A stretch of 64,000 nt of DNA. Source: Ligula intestinalis. Lineage: Eukaryota > Platyhelminthes > Cestoda > Diphyllobothriidea > Diphyllobothriidae. The notes beneath the pieces are model-generated. The model saw nothing but the letters and a program-made list of their open reading frames with translations. It did not search any database and was not told the origin of the DNA. The translations under genes were made by a program, and so were the position numbers. Position 1 is the stretch's first letter; every line of letters starts with the position of its first letter. The stretch covers positions 85,443,565-85,507,564 of the forward strand of contig JAYGXS010000002.1 in assembly GCA_036362985.1 (NCBI GenBank), in the 5' to 3' direction. Below are positions 1-9,776 of the stretch, one piece after another.

Positions 1-53
1 CTACTACTACTACTGCTACTACTACTACGACTACTACTACTTCTACTACTTCG
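1..53. repeat. CTA trinucleotide microsatellite
   Basis: The window opens inside an imperfect CTA repeat interrupted by single changes such as CTG, CGA and CTT units. It may continue to the left of the window. Confidence 0.9.
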
Positions 54-383
54 TAGGTGGCCCGAGTTTTCCTGTCAGTTTGCAAACCGTCCAAGCCACG
101 GCTTTTTGCGCATTGTGAGAGATTTAAGCGTATCTTATTGATTATAGTGAGGAGACACGCCGAGCGTGGACCTCACTCTCTTTCCCACCACCTTGCTGCT
201 CGGACACCTGAGGTGGAGCCTGAAACCCAGTGGGAGCGCGAACGCATGCACCGACAGGGAATCAGAACCGAGAGAAAGTACCAGTACCTACCAGGCCACA
301 GGGACCTAGGTTTGCCGAAGTCTGGCATTGCATATGCCACTACCACAACCATCGTCTCTACTGTTAAAAGGAGTCCGCCTAAC
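54..383. other. Unassigned sequence left of the Ser/Pro-rich exon
   Basis: This GC-richer stretch lies downstream of the minus-strand exon at 384-1055. It is either intron or 3' untranslated sequence. No AATAAA is seen on the minus strand, so no transcript end can be placed here. A plus-strand open frame of 115 codons (57-404) crosses it, but its composition gives no sign of a known protein, and it runs antisense into the exon. I assign no gene. Confidence 0.5.
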
Positions 384-1055
384 CTGAGGTGTCATCATCG
401 GTAATGGAGCTGGATTGGGATGTCTTTTTATCTTCGGATGTCGCCTGTCCATTGTTTCGAGGAGCCACTGACAAACTATCCCCAGTATTTCCTGGAGATA
501 TACCTCGAATCTCAGAGGTTTCTTGCTTGCCGGTGGTCGCAATGAGTGGTTGCCTTTGGACTGGAAGCTTAACAGCTGTGGTACTCCATCTCTCTTCCTC
601 CTCCTCCTCCTCTTCCTCATCGTGCTTACGCAAAGCAGAGTAACTCTGCATCAGCGGAGACTTCCCGTGGCTGGATGACATATTTGGAGACCGCGGTGTC
701 AAAGTCAGTGGAGAGGACGAACGTGCTAGCTTTTCAGTCTGCACTAAATTTGCAGACTTTGCGGTACGAGGTCTATCATTGTCCCACGATTCATTCTGCG
801 ATCCGGGGGAGACGGCTGTGTACCTCATCCCAGGTTTCCTTGCTGCCGGTATGGGAGAACACCTGTCCACGCCACTGATTGGCGAAGATTCTCTGGATCT
901 TGGACTGGAAGGTGACCAGTAGGCCAAGGACTGAGTCGCCTGTCGTACATGATGTGGAACAGCTGTCGAGGCGTCTGAGGGCTCCGCGTAGGAGGTTGAA
1001 GGTGATTTTGGGATTCGTGCATATTCTTTTTTGGCCTCCTGATAATCTCTTGAAT
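384..1055 (-). CDS. Ser/Pro-rich exon, 3'-most exon seen of the repeat-exon gene
   Basis: A 672-nt open exon (224 codons). The acceptor is strong: a pyrimidine tract TTGTTTTCTTTAG ends just before it. It starts with AT, completing an Asp codon from the G left by the previous exon, as most repeat exons do. It ends TCAG|GTTAGG, again phase 1; if that donor is not used, a TAG stop follows at 379-381 and this is the last exon. The peptide is rich in Ser, Pro, Thr and charged residues, has ten Ser-Pro dipeptides, a run of nine Glu near the middle (about 594-620), and the motif CSPIPAARKP, which fits the SxIP type that binds EB1 at microtubule ends. No signal peptide or membrane segment is visible. 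It is predicted to be disordered, possibly a cytoskeletal or scaffold tail (inference). The family is not recognised. Confidence 0.72.
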
Positions 1056-2157
1056 CTAAAGAAAACAACAAAGTGTTGGGGTGGCTGAAGCTGCGTGTTA
1101 ATATGGTGCATACCTTATTGTAAACTTGGTACTTACAAGGGAGCAAAGTAACGAATGGCCACTCGTGCGTTTATAGACTTGCAAGTATTTTGTTAAATAA
1201 TGAGCATGATGATATCTCCAAACGCATGTTGTTTAGCCCTTAAACTTAGTAGCAATACGGTACTATATGAATCCTTCTCCTTCGTATGCTTGAAATTTGG
1301 TAAATCAAAAGTCCGTGACCATGGCAATGTTTTTACACGTTTATAGAAGCTCCAAATTTACAGCGAAGAGTGTGACCTAAGCGGTACAATAACAATTTCA
1401 GGCGCATTTATTTCTATAAACATACACAATATTATTAACAATTGAAAAAAGTTCACTCTTCAGCTTTTCAACGGCATATTGTGTTAAACATGTCAATACT
1501 ACAGGCAAACATAATAATGTTTTCGATATATTGTATAAAAACCTAGGAGAGTCTGCGAAAATGGCAAAAAGTAGCCCGAAGTAACACCACAAGCTCGAAT
1601 ATATCACAATAACTTCTTTGTAAATGAATTCTTTGTTAGGTTGTGTTCTGCCCAGAGCTTTTAATCCGGTATGAGTTCAATGTAAAGAGCGTGGCTTAAT
1701 GTATTTAGACCTACTAGCATACGGAAGTATAGAACGCAGTAACGGGCGTAGACGAGTCATATTCAATGAACACAACGACATAGCTGACTATTTATGCAGC
1801 ACCAAAAGGCATTAAGTAAAATAACCTTGCTTTACCACTTACTGGTTAAATCCAAAAAGGAACTTGCCAGCTTCAGATTATCTTATATTAAGTCAATTTA
1901 AATTCCCATGCGATCACCACACATTTTGATCATACGCAAATCTAAGAATACATCTGCGAGTCATGCGTATTTACTAAAAAAATGCGGAATTTTAATTCCC
2001 GAGGTTTTGGACTCTTACGGCACCTCATAACTTTAAGGTCCATAATAACTGGTAATACTTTGTGAACTTCACTGAAAGGCATGATATAGTGTTCATTCTT
2101 ATATTTTGTTTACGGGCTCTGTTATCAAAATACAAAAAGAAAAAATCGAGTTCCCAC
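1056..2157 (-). other. Intron between the last repeat exon and the Ser/Pro-rich exon
   Basis: AT-rich, without convincing coding sequence. Bases around 1985-2100 (GAATTTTAATTCCCGAGG and following) match intron sequence lying left of other repeat exons, for example near 6138, 11960, 15380, 17060 and 19460. This is part of the evidence that introns were duplicated together with exons. Nothing else is seen. Confidence 0.6.
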
Positions 2158-2277
2158 CTTTATTAGCCGGAGGAGTTCGGCTGAAGGTCTCCGTCTGCGG
2201 AGGCTTCACTTGAAGAATGGGTGCTGTGATCGTCGGTTTGATTTCCCCGCTGCGTGAAATTACCATTGACTTCTTAT
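2158..2277 (-). CDS. Repeat exon 7 (120 nt), K/P/T/S-rich unit
   Basis: The acceptor is TACTTTTTTGCAG| and the donor is AATAAAG|GTGGGAA, both good matches to splice consensus. The exon begins with AT and ends with G, so it is phase 1-1. It encodes about 40 residues: D, KKSMVISRSGEIKPTITAP, then LQ, QTET, SRTP and a final Gly codon split over the junction. This copy is 18 nt shorter than the usual 138 nt, the loss lying near its 3' end. The SRSGEIKPTIT core is shared with the other copies. Joining to 384-1055 keeps the frame. Function unknown; a short disordered repeat is the safest description. Confidence 0.8.
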
Positions 2278-2569
2278 CTGCAAAAAAGTACAAAAGAAAA
2301 CCTCAGTGACTTCTACGATGGTCATGTACAACATACTACTGCGAGAGCAGATAGGTCTAATATTTCAGTCTAGTGCTTCGAGTACAGCCAGGGCAGTTCA
2401 AACAAATTCGATTGCGGTAGTAAAAATTTCGTACGAGGTATTTTTCTGCTTGATATTTGCTTAAAACTAGTGTCAATTTGGCTAGTGCCGTTAAATACGG
2501 TTTTAAATTTTTCAAACCAACTTCTTAGCGCATTAAATTTAAGTCGTCATACACCTTTGTTTTGGTTAG
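2278..2569 (-). other. Intron sequence, nothing else seen
   Basis: AT-rich sequence upstream of the 120-nt repeat exon. No coding, RNA or repeat signal was recognised. Confidence 0.5.
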
Positions 2570-2890
2570 CGCCAATTTATACTAGCAGCCTCATAATAAA
2601 GGGCCGAACGGTGAACACTGGGCCAGAACAAAGATGATGTGATATTTTTAAAGAAGACAATTCAGCTTTCGTGTTCGTTGTTAATGTGTCTGCCATCATC
2701 AGGTAGCTTCCCCAAATGCTGTAACATCAAGATTCGGTAGTGCAACCTGGGTCATCTTAGGCACTTCGAATTTGAACAAGTCGGTTGTTCCTATCTCCTA
2801 CTCGAATAAATGTCAACTTGGCTCTTAGACCATCTACGAGATCTCTGGGCAATAATATTTAGGTAAAACATAACAGAGAAAGGAAGATTC
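2570..2890 (+). repeat. Dispersed repeat A plus truncated repeat B
   Basis: Bases 2570-2800 match, with much divergence, 3000-3220 and 13710-13975 (shared words include GCCAGAACAAAGATGATG and ACATCAAGAT). Bases from about 2805 match the start of repeat B (3250-3520, 4425-4695, 14590-14870). The A-B order is kept at three loci, so A and B belong to one element. B lies next to PLE endonuclease fragments and is probably PLE terminal sequence (inference). Confidence 0.55.
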
Positions 2891-2999
2891 CAACTCCAAG
2901 GTTGTAGCTCACTCGACGGGAACCGGCCATATTTTCAAGTTTAACGAGGTCAAAATCCTCACAAGAGGTGACAACCGCGTGAGCCGCGAGCTGCTCGAG

Positions 3000-3520
3000 C
3001 CATACTAGCAGATGCATAAAAGGGGGGGGGGGGGGCAAAAACTGAAAACTAAGTCAGAACAAAAAGGATTTAACAACCGTTTAAAGAGGATAATTCAGCT
3101 GATCTAGATGCTTAGTCTTCGCTGCTAATTAATCTGCCACCATAAAGCAGCTTGAGCTCAAGTTCTGACATCAAGATCTGACCTAGGACATCTAATTTAC
3201 TATGAAGTTGAACCGGCTGGTCTTTCGTATAACCCTTTTTAGATGAATAACCAGAATTACTACTACTACTATGGCTCTACGATCATTTACGAAGCAACTG
3301 GGCAACAATATTTAGGCAAAACTGAACAGAGTGGTGTCTTCCTGCAGTAGGGCCGGTGTTAGCTATACAAATTATGCGACTGGACGGTTAATCTCCTCTA
3401 TAATCGTTCACAGAAGAATGCATATTTGCATCCTCTGTTTATGCTGAGGCTGGCTCCTATAGCGGCGTAAACAGGAATAGAAACGCCATGCCCACTTAAA
3501 AGTTGGTCTTGCGATAAATT
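3000..3520 (+). repeat. Second A-B repeat copy with a 14-bp G run
   Basis: Repeat A at about 3000-3220 contains a pure G run (about 3023-3036). Repeat B at 3250-3520 starts with ATGGCTCTACGATCATTTAC and ends in CCCACTTAAAAGTTGGT, matching 4425-4695 and 14590-14870. It directly abuts the PLE fragment on the minus strand at 3521-4400. Confidence 0.6.
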
Positions 3521-4400
3521 AAGGCAAATTTTTGCATCGCATGTATGTGTATAGATCGAGAAGAAGAAGCTGTGTCCTCGTTTTATTGGCCTCAGCTTTC
3601 AAACTCTTGCGGATTTCATCGTCAGAAATAGACTTTTTAAGGACAAGCAAGTAACATTTGCAGGAGTGCAGGGTCCCATCAACCATCAAAGGAGCCCGGG
3701 GGAGGGTGGGGACCAAGTACCCACTAGTGCAATGAGCCTGGAGATGCCTGCGGAGCTATGCGGGCGTCAGCTTCATACATCGATTAACTGAATTTTCATC
3801 CGAGGCCCAAACTTCGAACAACTGTCGGCCTGTCTTGGTGCCGGCAGTTATCCTCGCAGCTGCGAACTTGAACTCATGACCCGTCTCATAGGTGTGTGCA
3901 GCCACTTGAGATAATGTGTCACCATGTCGAACAGCTGACTTGTTTTCATGTATGCACGAACCCAGCATGCGTCCATTTTGGCCCGTGTAATTTATGGAAC
4001 AGTTTAGAGGTGGTATGCGATACTGTACGTCCGACTGCTCACTGGGATTAAACCAGGCATTAATTCTCATGACAGGGCTGTGCTTGGGAGCCGTGGGATC
4101 GTGTGCCATTCTGGCGCCTAGTTCCGCGACAATACGATTTTTTGGCAGCGCGAGCCATAACGATGAGGTTGGTTCTGGTTGCGTCCAGGGTGGGCGAGCA
4201 CGTAGGCATCGGCCTTTGAAGTCCTTAGGATAGCCAGTCTGCTGACACTGGTCTCTGAGATACCGGACATCACCCGCATTTTCTTCTAGGTTATTGCAGA
4301 GAGTGTGGATTCTTTCGAATGGCGTTCTCACACAGATTCTTTAATGAGCCACCGGATGGTTGATGTGAAAATCGAGAATATGTGTGGTGTTCGTTGCCTA
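3521..4400 (-). mobile_element. Penelope-like element fragment, GIY-YIG endonuclease end
   Basis: An open frame of 191 codons (4331-3756, minus) matches the C-terminal part of a PLE polyprotein. After a linker it shows YRIPPLNCSINYTGQNGRM, the GIY-YIG-like pair, then a conserved HE..SAVRHGDTLSQVAAH stretch, a basic RITAGTKTGRQLFE stretch and an SVNR motif. The endonuclease would nick target DNA during retrotransposition. The reverse transcriptase part is missing, so the copy is 5' truncated. A hammerhead-like motif follows on its 3' side (3590-3626), then repeat B. A closely related second copy lies at 4696-5395 in the same orientation, giving a partial tandem arrangement typical of PLEs. Confidence 0.75.
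3590..3626 (-). ncRNA. Degenerate hammerhead-like ribozyme motif in PLE tail
   Basis: On the minus strand this reads TCTGACGATG, a short imperfect hairpin, then TTGAAAGCTGAGG. It follows the order CUGAUGA core, stem II, GAAA and a palindromic AGCT stem III that PLE hammerheads use. The CUGAUGA core is altered, so activity is unlikely. Confidence 0.4.
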
Positions 4401-4424
4401 CCTGTAGAACCTTGTTTCTATTTC

Positions 4425-4695
4425 GCCAAAATTACCATCACTATGGCTCTAGGATCTTTAACGAGGCTGCTGGGCAGTAGTTGCCAGGCAATAAAAACAG
4501 TTAGATTTCTTTCTACGGTAGGGTCGGTAGTAGCTGTAGAAATAATCTAACTGCAACGTTACCATCCTCAATAATCGTTCGCAGAAGAATGCATATTTGC
4601 GTCCTCTGTTTATGATGAGGATGACTCTTATGGCGGCATAAAAATGACGCGGGAAAATGAAGGCCACGCCTACTTAAAAGTTGGTTTTGCAGCAA
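4425..4695 (+). repeat. Repeat B copy between two PLE fragments
   Basis: Matches 3250-3520 and 14590-14870 along its length, from the ACTATGGCTCTAGGATC start to the CTACTTAAAAGTTGG end. It separates two minus-strand GIY-YIG fragments, as a PLE terminal repeat between tandem copies would (inference). Confidence 0.6.
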
Positions 4696-5395
4696 ATATC
4701 AAGAAGGGTAAAGGTGCACGAAGGAATGAAAAGGTCCGAATTCCAGGGGTTGCATGAATGAGATAGAAGGGTTGTCAAGGTTTTTTACTTTCCTGAGTTT
4801 TCGGGCTATTGTAGGAGTCCATCGTCAGCAATAGAAGTGTTCACAACGGCAAGCAACAGTTATAATGGGTGGGAGCCAATCACCGTTTTACGGGAAGGCA
4901 GAGAACTCATTAATCTCCAGAGCCGGCCGTGCGGCTATACCTGCGGAGAGCAACGCATGCCTGCGCCAGGTCGACAAATCGATTGACTGAACTCTCATCC
5001 AAGACCCAGGCGTCAACCAATTCTCGGCCAGTCTTGCTGCCGGCGTAGACGAGTACCTTCGCAGCTGCGAAGTTGAACTCGTGAACCATCTCGTGGGCGT
5101 GGGCCGCCACTTGCGACGGTGTGTCATCCCGTCTGACAGCTAACTTATGCTCATGTTCGCGCAAACCGAGCATGCGCTGAGTTTGCCCTGTGTAGTTACA
5201 AGGACAGCTTAGGCATGGGATGCGATACACTACCCCGGATTGTTCAGTGGGGTTCAGCCGGTTTGGGCATGGTAGCCTCGGAATGTTATGCAATTCCGAC
5301 GCCTAGTCCATCAGCGATGCGCTTGGTCGCTTTTGTGAAATCCTTTATGTAAAGCAGAGCGTGCCGTATCTGCGGCGGTTCTTCGTGGACATTTT
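4696..5395 (-). mobile_element. Second Penelope-like element fragment, GIY-YIG end
   Basis: An open frame of 127 codons (5293-4910, minus) contains VVYRIPCLSCPCNYTGQTQR, then a REHEHKLAVRRDDTPSQVAAH stretch, a basic AGSKTGRELVDAW stretch and SSVNRF. These are the GIY-YIG endonuclease motifs of the same PLE family as 3521-4400. A further in-frame segment (to about 5390) holds the linker before the endonuclease but is split by a stop. No reverse transcriptase remains. The 3' side carries a hammerhead-like motif at 4792-4830. Confidence 0.75.
4792..4830 (-). ncRNA. Degenerate hammerhead-like motif in second PLE tail
   Basis: On the minus strand it reads TGACGATGGACTCCTACA, then a GCCCGAAAACTCAGG end. 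The GAAA and the AGG that pairs with an upstream CCT-type strand are recognisable. The core deviates from CUGAUGA, so it is probably inactive. Confidence 0.4.
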
Positions 5396-5398
5396 TAT

Positions 5399-5437
5399 CA
5401 TTGTCGATGGAGTACTGAAAGAGCCCACAAGCTCAGG
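5399..5437 (+). ncRNA. Degenerate hammerhead-like motif, opposite strand
   Basis: The plus strand shows GTCGATGGAGTACTG, a short insert and ACAAGCTCAGGACAATAAAC, matching the tails at 31731-31770 and 41075-41114. It points away from the minus-strand PLE at 4696-5395, so it marks the edge of another, mostly lost element. Confidence 0.3.
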
Positions 5438-5820
5438 ACAATAAACAAATTGATCAGTTGCTCGATAAACCTTCTTCCTTATTCAGGGTATATGTTCCTG
5501 TGTATTAACCTTAACACGAAAACCCTTACATCACACTAAGCTTCAACATTGGTCTTAAGCGTATATTAAGCCCAATCGCAATTTGTACGGATCCCAAGCC
5601 TTATCTGATGTCAACCTTAAGCAAAACGCTCACCTCAGTCCGGAATATAATATCCTGGAATTTGACGCAATAGCAAACGTAATGTAGACGTTTCCTGTTC
5701 TCTTTGCGTGCTTGGTCTGCCATTAGAGTCATACGCCTGCTTTTTAACATCTTGTGCTTTTGCTGAATTATGAAAATGCAAACACCAACACTCGAGATCT
5801 TAAATAAACCATGAACCAAC

Positions 5821-5958
5821 CTTCATTGGTCGGATATACATTCAGTCTGACAACACTTCTGCTAATTTTGTTCGACCATACAGGGTCCGGTTGAGGAATG
5901 GGCGATGTGCCCGCAAATTTCAGTTCTCTTCTGTCTGCGTCTGGCGTTGGCTCCTCAT
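5821..5958 (-). CDS. Repeat exon 6 (138 nt), divergent unit
   Basis: The acceptor is CCTACCCTCGCCAG| and the donor AATGAAG|GTTGGTTC. Length 138 nt, phase 1-1, open throughout. The unit starts DEEPTPDADRRELKFAG, keeps the P-T near the start and the P-Q-x-D/N-P spacing (SPIPQPDPV), and ends PTNEG. It is the most divergent intact copy: the RSGEIKPTIT core has become RRELKFAGTSP, and the tail contains WSNKISRSVVRLNVY. Its open frame and clean splice sites despite this divergence suggest it is still used (inference). Confidence 0.72.
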
Positions 5959-6326
5959 CTGGCGAGGGTAGGAAAAAAACCCTATTAAAACGCTTCAAGG
6001 ATAAATTTAAAAAAAACAGAGATTGGCCCAAATTGCGGAGCCTTAGGTTAGGGCACTTTAAATTCCCCTGAAATCACTTAACATCCTGATTATACAGCAT
6101 GTACGAATTATAGATCCTAATTGCAAAGATGTGGGACTTGAAATTTTTGAGGATTCGCATTCGGACAGAAGCACATACTCAGGCGGCTTATAGGTGCCTA
6201 GTAAGAGCTAGTAATTTGTGAGCTTCTGTGGAAAAATGCATGTAGTACTTTTTATTATATTTCGTCACCTTTTTGGATTATCTACTTAAAACAACATTAA
6301 TAAAACTTTCGAAAGCCGAGAATCTC
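5959..6326 (-). other. Intron with duplicated intron sequence
   Basis: Bases 6125-6245 match sequence left of other repeat exons (near 1985, 9545, 11960, 15380, 17060 and 19460). No coding signal was seen. Confidence 0.5.
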
Positions 6327-6936
6327 CTTCATTGGCCGGAGAAGATTTAGTTCCCATGGCGCTTTCACTGACGGTCATCATCTGCGCAGGGTTCTGTAGT
6401 GGTCGCTGTTGTCCGTCACCATCCTAACTCCTGACGAGGCCACTCAGAGCCTAGGACCTCGCGCGAAGGCAGTTTTCGACGAACCTCTGGCCACACACAA
6501 ACTGACGCGCGACCGAACTCGCGTAACTTGCTTCCCCCGTTCTTGCCTCAACCCATGATCGCTTTACCTCAATCCGTCCAATGAGATTCCCGCGTTAGTA
6601 GACTGGACTCCTTTAGTAGGTTGGCCTCAATTCGTGTGGACAGAGAGGACAATGTGTTGTAGGTTCCCAGACATGTCTTTGAACTTAGTCTGGCGCGCGG
6701 CTGGACAGTCAAAACTTTCTCCTTACTATTTTCCACTCGTCTGTACAGAACACAATCTTCATTCTACTGTGACCTTTCCCATGACTACTCTGCTCCTAAG
6801 GAACCGGACCCGGGAGATCGCAGCCGTTGGGGCTATCCTTATTAGCCTTAACACTACGCAATATTTCGCTTGAAGAAAGGGTGGTGTGATCGAGGGTTTA
6901 ATTTCACGCTGCGGGAAAGTACTGTTGGTTGCTCAT
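6327..6936 (-). pseudogene. Broken repeat exon, split by an insertion
   Basis: The 5' half lies at 6868-6936 (acceptor GACCATCACCAG|ATGAGC) and the 3' half at 6327-6394. Together they make 137 nt, one less than the usual 138. The missing base is in the RSGE codons (CGCAGCGTGAAATT against CGCAGCGGTGAAATT), so the frame is lost. A 470-bp insertion separates the halves. The donor is also gone: AATGAAG is followed by GAGATT instead of GT. Three independent defects show this copy is dead. Confidence 0.75.
6395..6864. mobile_element. Unidentified 470-bp insertion in the broken exon
   Basis: Bounded by comparison with intact exons. A TTC triplet occurs at both borders (6392-6394 and 6865-6867) and may be a short target duplication. 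It begins TGTAGTGGTCG and ends near CACTACGCAATAT, so the ends share an imperfect inverted GTAGTG. It is GC-richer than its surroundings and has a 79-codon plus-strand open frame of unknown meaning. Either a solo LTR or a small DNA element; I cannot decide. Confidence 0.5.
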
Positions 6937-6939
6937 CTG

Positions 6940-8046
6940 GTGATGGTCGGAGGAAAACATCGGTTATTTATTGAAGATTTGTTTTAAAATTTTCCTTTTT
7001 AAGCAGATACTTTTGATATTTCGGTCTGGTCATCCCTTTAAGGCAAATACAGTTTAGAGCTTTTTGAGTTCGCTTGTTCGTGTTTTGTACGATTTGTTTA
7101 ACTGTGTATTTTCGCGTTAAAATATGATGACTTGGAGGTACGCTATTATACTATTTGACTGAATGCCATATATTTTTCACTTTGAACTCTAGACATCACA
7201 GAGGCTCAGAATAAAGCACCTTTATACTCCTTGTATACCACCAAAATAGCCTTGTCATATGCATAGGAATGGATATGCAATTCATTAGCCCTTATTGAAA
7301 GGCGGACACTTTACATCACCGAGCCTCCGGACACGTATAGAAACTCATTCTCAGGGACAATTGGGCTTCTAGAAACTGCTAAAATTGTGTAAACAACCGT
7401 ATAGAGCTTGAGAATGTACTTCTTCCGTATTTTTTCTTCACGCTACAGTAGCCAACACCAGCAATATTCGATTAACGATTGTATCAATTCCCGTGCACTA
7501 TTTGCGCGGTTCCCATTTACCATTGATTGTATTTCTCATTGTAATTATCATGTGTTTTTTTCTTAGCAAATATTATGTTATTTACATAATTGTTCCTAGT
7601 ATATTCTACCTTGATGCACTCACCTTTTAAATTACGTTCCTTTTTCGCTGGTATCCCTCACCCATACAATATCTATCATCACCAGCCCTGTTTTACACAA
7701 ACGTGGGGTTTTAGTTATTATAATGATGATTATACGAAAAAACTTACCAGATTAATATCCTACTGCTCTAACTCTAACATAAAACTTATCTTTTCACTTG
7801 CTCATAAGCCCAAATGTTCCCTAAAATCAAATCTTAAGGTTAAAACGAATCCCAACCTTCAGAAGGTGAACCCGAAAATTATCGTTATCACCAACTTAGT
7901 CCTAAACCTAATTTGGTGCCAAGTCCGGTCATCATTACGAGTAAACGTGCTGCTTTTTTTAATATTTTGCCTTTTTCTGAATTGCAAAAATGAGAGCACC
8001 AAATATTTAGCCATAAAAAACCAAATTACCTAAAAGATGCACTTAC
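6940..8046 (-). other. Intron, largely unique
   Basis: AT-rich. Bases 7010-7160 show weak matches to intron sequence near 9780-9850 and 16060-16200 (GACTGAATG and the GGTAGCTATTA type words). A 147-codon plus-strand frame (7590-8033) is rich in Leu, Ile, Asn and Lys, as expected by chance in AT-rich DNA, so it is not called. Confidence 0.5.
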
Positions 8047-8184
8047 CTTCATCCGCTGAAGAATATGGCTCGCTGGTGGGAGTTTTACTGACGACCTCCT
8101 TCTGCGCTGGGTTTGCTTGAAGAACGGGCGGTGTGATTGTGGGTTTAATTTCGCTGCTGTGTGTAACTGGTGTTGGTTTCTCAT
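8047..8184 (-). CDS. Repeat exon 5 (138 nt), canonical unit
   Basis: Acceptor GCATACTTTCAACAG| and a consensus donor GATGAAG|GTAAGTGC. Length 138 nt, phase 1-1. The unit reads DEKPTPVTHSSEIKPTIT, then PPVLQANPAQKEVVSKTP and a Ser-rich end SSADEG. It is close to the family consensus and has the best donor of the set, so it is the best single example of the exon. Confidence 0.82.
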
Positions 8185-9183
8185 CTGTTGAAAGTATGCA
8201 GGAAAAAATATCGGTTAAGTCTTTAAACGTCATGTATCGCGGGGGGTTAAGTGGCTTAAATCCTGGCAACTGCGATCTTTGAGGCCCATGTTCCACAGGA
8301 GATGAGAGGAATAGGTCTTGGGAAGGCCAGAGTGTTAGGAATAGTGTATTCTACACAGGGGGATAGGAGAATAGATGGAAATAGTTTTGAATCTCGGATG
8401 AATGCAGCCGACTGGGAAAGTGTCCATTCCGGAGGGCGAGAGCGTCGGGAATCGCCTGAATGCCGGCGCGTGCCTTGTTACGGCAGCCAGTCACGCGGCT
8501 AATGTTAAGACTAGTGGTCATGACGTGACTTTGATATACGTGAAATCTGGTTTGAGCGCGCGGGCCTAGCAGGCCAAAGGCGCCATGCGTCAGCGGCTGA
8601 TTTCGGGTTCCAAGTGGCTGCTAGGGGCCACGAAATATGTACATCAAAGACTTTTGTAGCAGAATAACATGTTGCCCAGGCGACTAAGCGGCTTTTTGCT
8701 CCTTTGTATTGCTATGATCGTTGGCTGTCAACGGAGGCAGCTTACCTGTGTGATGGGGAATACCACAAGCTCCAATGTATAATATGTCTAGTAGGTGTTT
8801 TGAGAATGAATTCCTCGTTCATTTGTTTCCTGTGTGGGTTCAAAGGACTGAACGTGGCCTATTGCCCTTACACCATCTAGCAGGCAGAAGAAGAGTCAGG
8901 AGAACCGGGTGCAGACGAGGCATCTTCAATTAAAATGGCCCGATAGATAACGAAATCGATAGTCTCAAAGGATCTTCGGTAACATAAACTTATCTTACCG
9001 CTTACTAGCGGCATTCAACAAAGTGATTGGCAAACATAGCAAAGACCAAGGTTAAAGCTGTTTGAACTCCGAGCTATCTGATTATGGAATATGCCTGTCC
9101 TGTTGTGCCTTGAGGCTCGTACTTCAGTGACCGCAGGCAGTCAATTAGTGACCCTAGATATATAATGGAGTGGAACCGAAAAA
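8185..9183 (-). other. Intron sequence
   Basis: No clear coding sequence. GC is somewhat raised at 8290-8600, where a 66-codon plus-strand frame occurs without recognisable features. Confidence 0.5.
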
Positions 9184-9335
9184 GACTAGGGTGACCACAC
9201 TGGCAATTTTTGACTTTTTAGCCGTCATCAGGCAGTCATACCCAATCTCGAGGGTCGGAACCCCCGAGATTCGAAACCGAGACCTCTGGTCATTGCATTT
9301 AACACTCTACAATTGCACCACGAGCTCATTGGGTT
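9184..9335 (-). mobile_element. tRNA-headed SINE with hammerhead-like tail (copy 1)
   Basis: On the minus strand the head reads GAGCTCGTGGTGCAATTGT (A-box region) and later GGTTTCGAATCTCG (B-box region), as in a tRNA-derived pol III promoter. The tail (9191-9238) has GACTGC, an intact CTGATGA, a CGGCT/AGTC hairpin and a decayed GAAA. The element ends TTCCACTCCATTATATAT, the same kind of end as the inverted tail at 9411-9495. Confidence 0.7.
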
Positions 9336-9410
9336 TTGTCGGTTGTGATCGGGAATATGATAAAACTGGGGTGTTCACCTGATCTATCTGATAAGGGAAT
9401 ATACCGTGAT

Positions 9411-9495
9411 GACTGGCTGATGACGGCTTACAAGCCAAAATCGGCCATTCCGATCTCGCTCGTCTCTGTCAATTCCACTCCAGTTATATATATAT
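9411..9495 (+). mobile_element. SINE tail in inverted orientation
   Basis: Plus-strand GACTGG, CTGATGA, a CGGC..GCC hairpin, then AAAATCGGCCATTCCGATC and the terminal CCACTCCAG followed by a TA run. Only the 3' hammerhead-like tail remains. It faces copy 1 (9184-9335), so the pair forms an inverted repeat. Confidence 0.6.
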
Positions 9496-9750
9496 GATAA
9501 TGAACATACAAGTCATGGATCTTTATTGCACATACACAGAGTCTAAAATCACTGATATTTCGGTCTCATATGGACACGCATACGCAGAAAAATAGTAGCA
9601 TTCTAATAACTGCTAACACTCTGTTAACTACCGCGGAAACCTAAAAATAGTTACTCTTCAATCAATTTTGTTTTTTCTCCAAATAAGAAAAATAAAAACA
9701 CACGCAATCGAGCTCTCAAAAGCCGACAACATAAGAATCGATCAACACCC
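9496..9750 (-). other. Intron with duplicated intron sequence
   Basis: Bases 9540-9640 match the sequence left of repeat exons at other units. Bases 9700-9750 (AATCGAGCTCTCAAAAGCC) match the intron start beside 19672. This marks a former repeat unit. Confidence 0.45.
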
Positions 9751-9776
9751 TTCGGCCTGAGATGGAGTTTTTACTT
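9751..9776 (-). pseudogene. Short relic of a repeat exon
   Basis: The plus-strand words CAACACCC and TTCGGCCTGAGATGGAG, followed by TTTTTACT, fit the 3' end of a repeat exon with internal deletions, and they sit between the two flanking intron blocks that normally enclose an exon. Most of the exon is missing. The identification rests on context and is tentative. Confidence 0.3.

Noticed and set aside
208..219. 12-nt phase 1-1 micro-exon on the minus strand (CTGGGTTTCAG| ... |GTGTCC)
   Set aside because: Splice sites fit, but 12 nt between AG and GT is expected by chance and nothing else supports it.
57..404. 115-codon plus-strand frame at the left edge
   Set aside because: Antisense to the supported exon in part, no motif, no splice or promoter support.
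7590..8033. 147-codon plus-strand frame
   Set aside because: Composition of AT-rich random DNA (Leu, Ile, Asn, Lys, Ser) inside an intron of the minus-strand gene.
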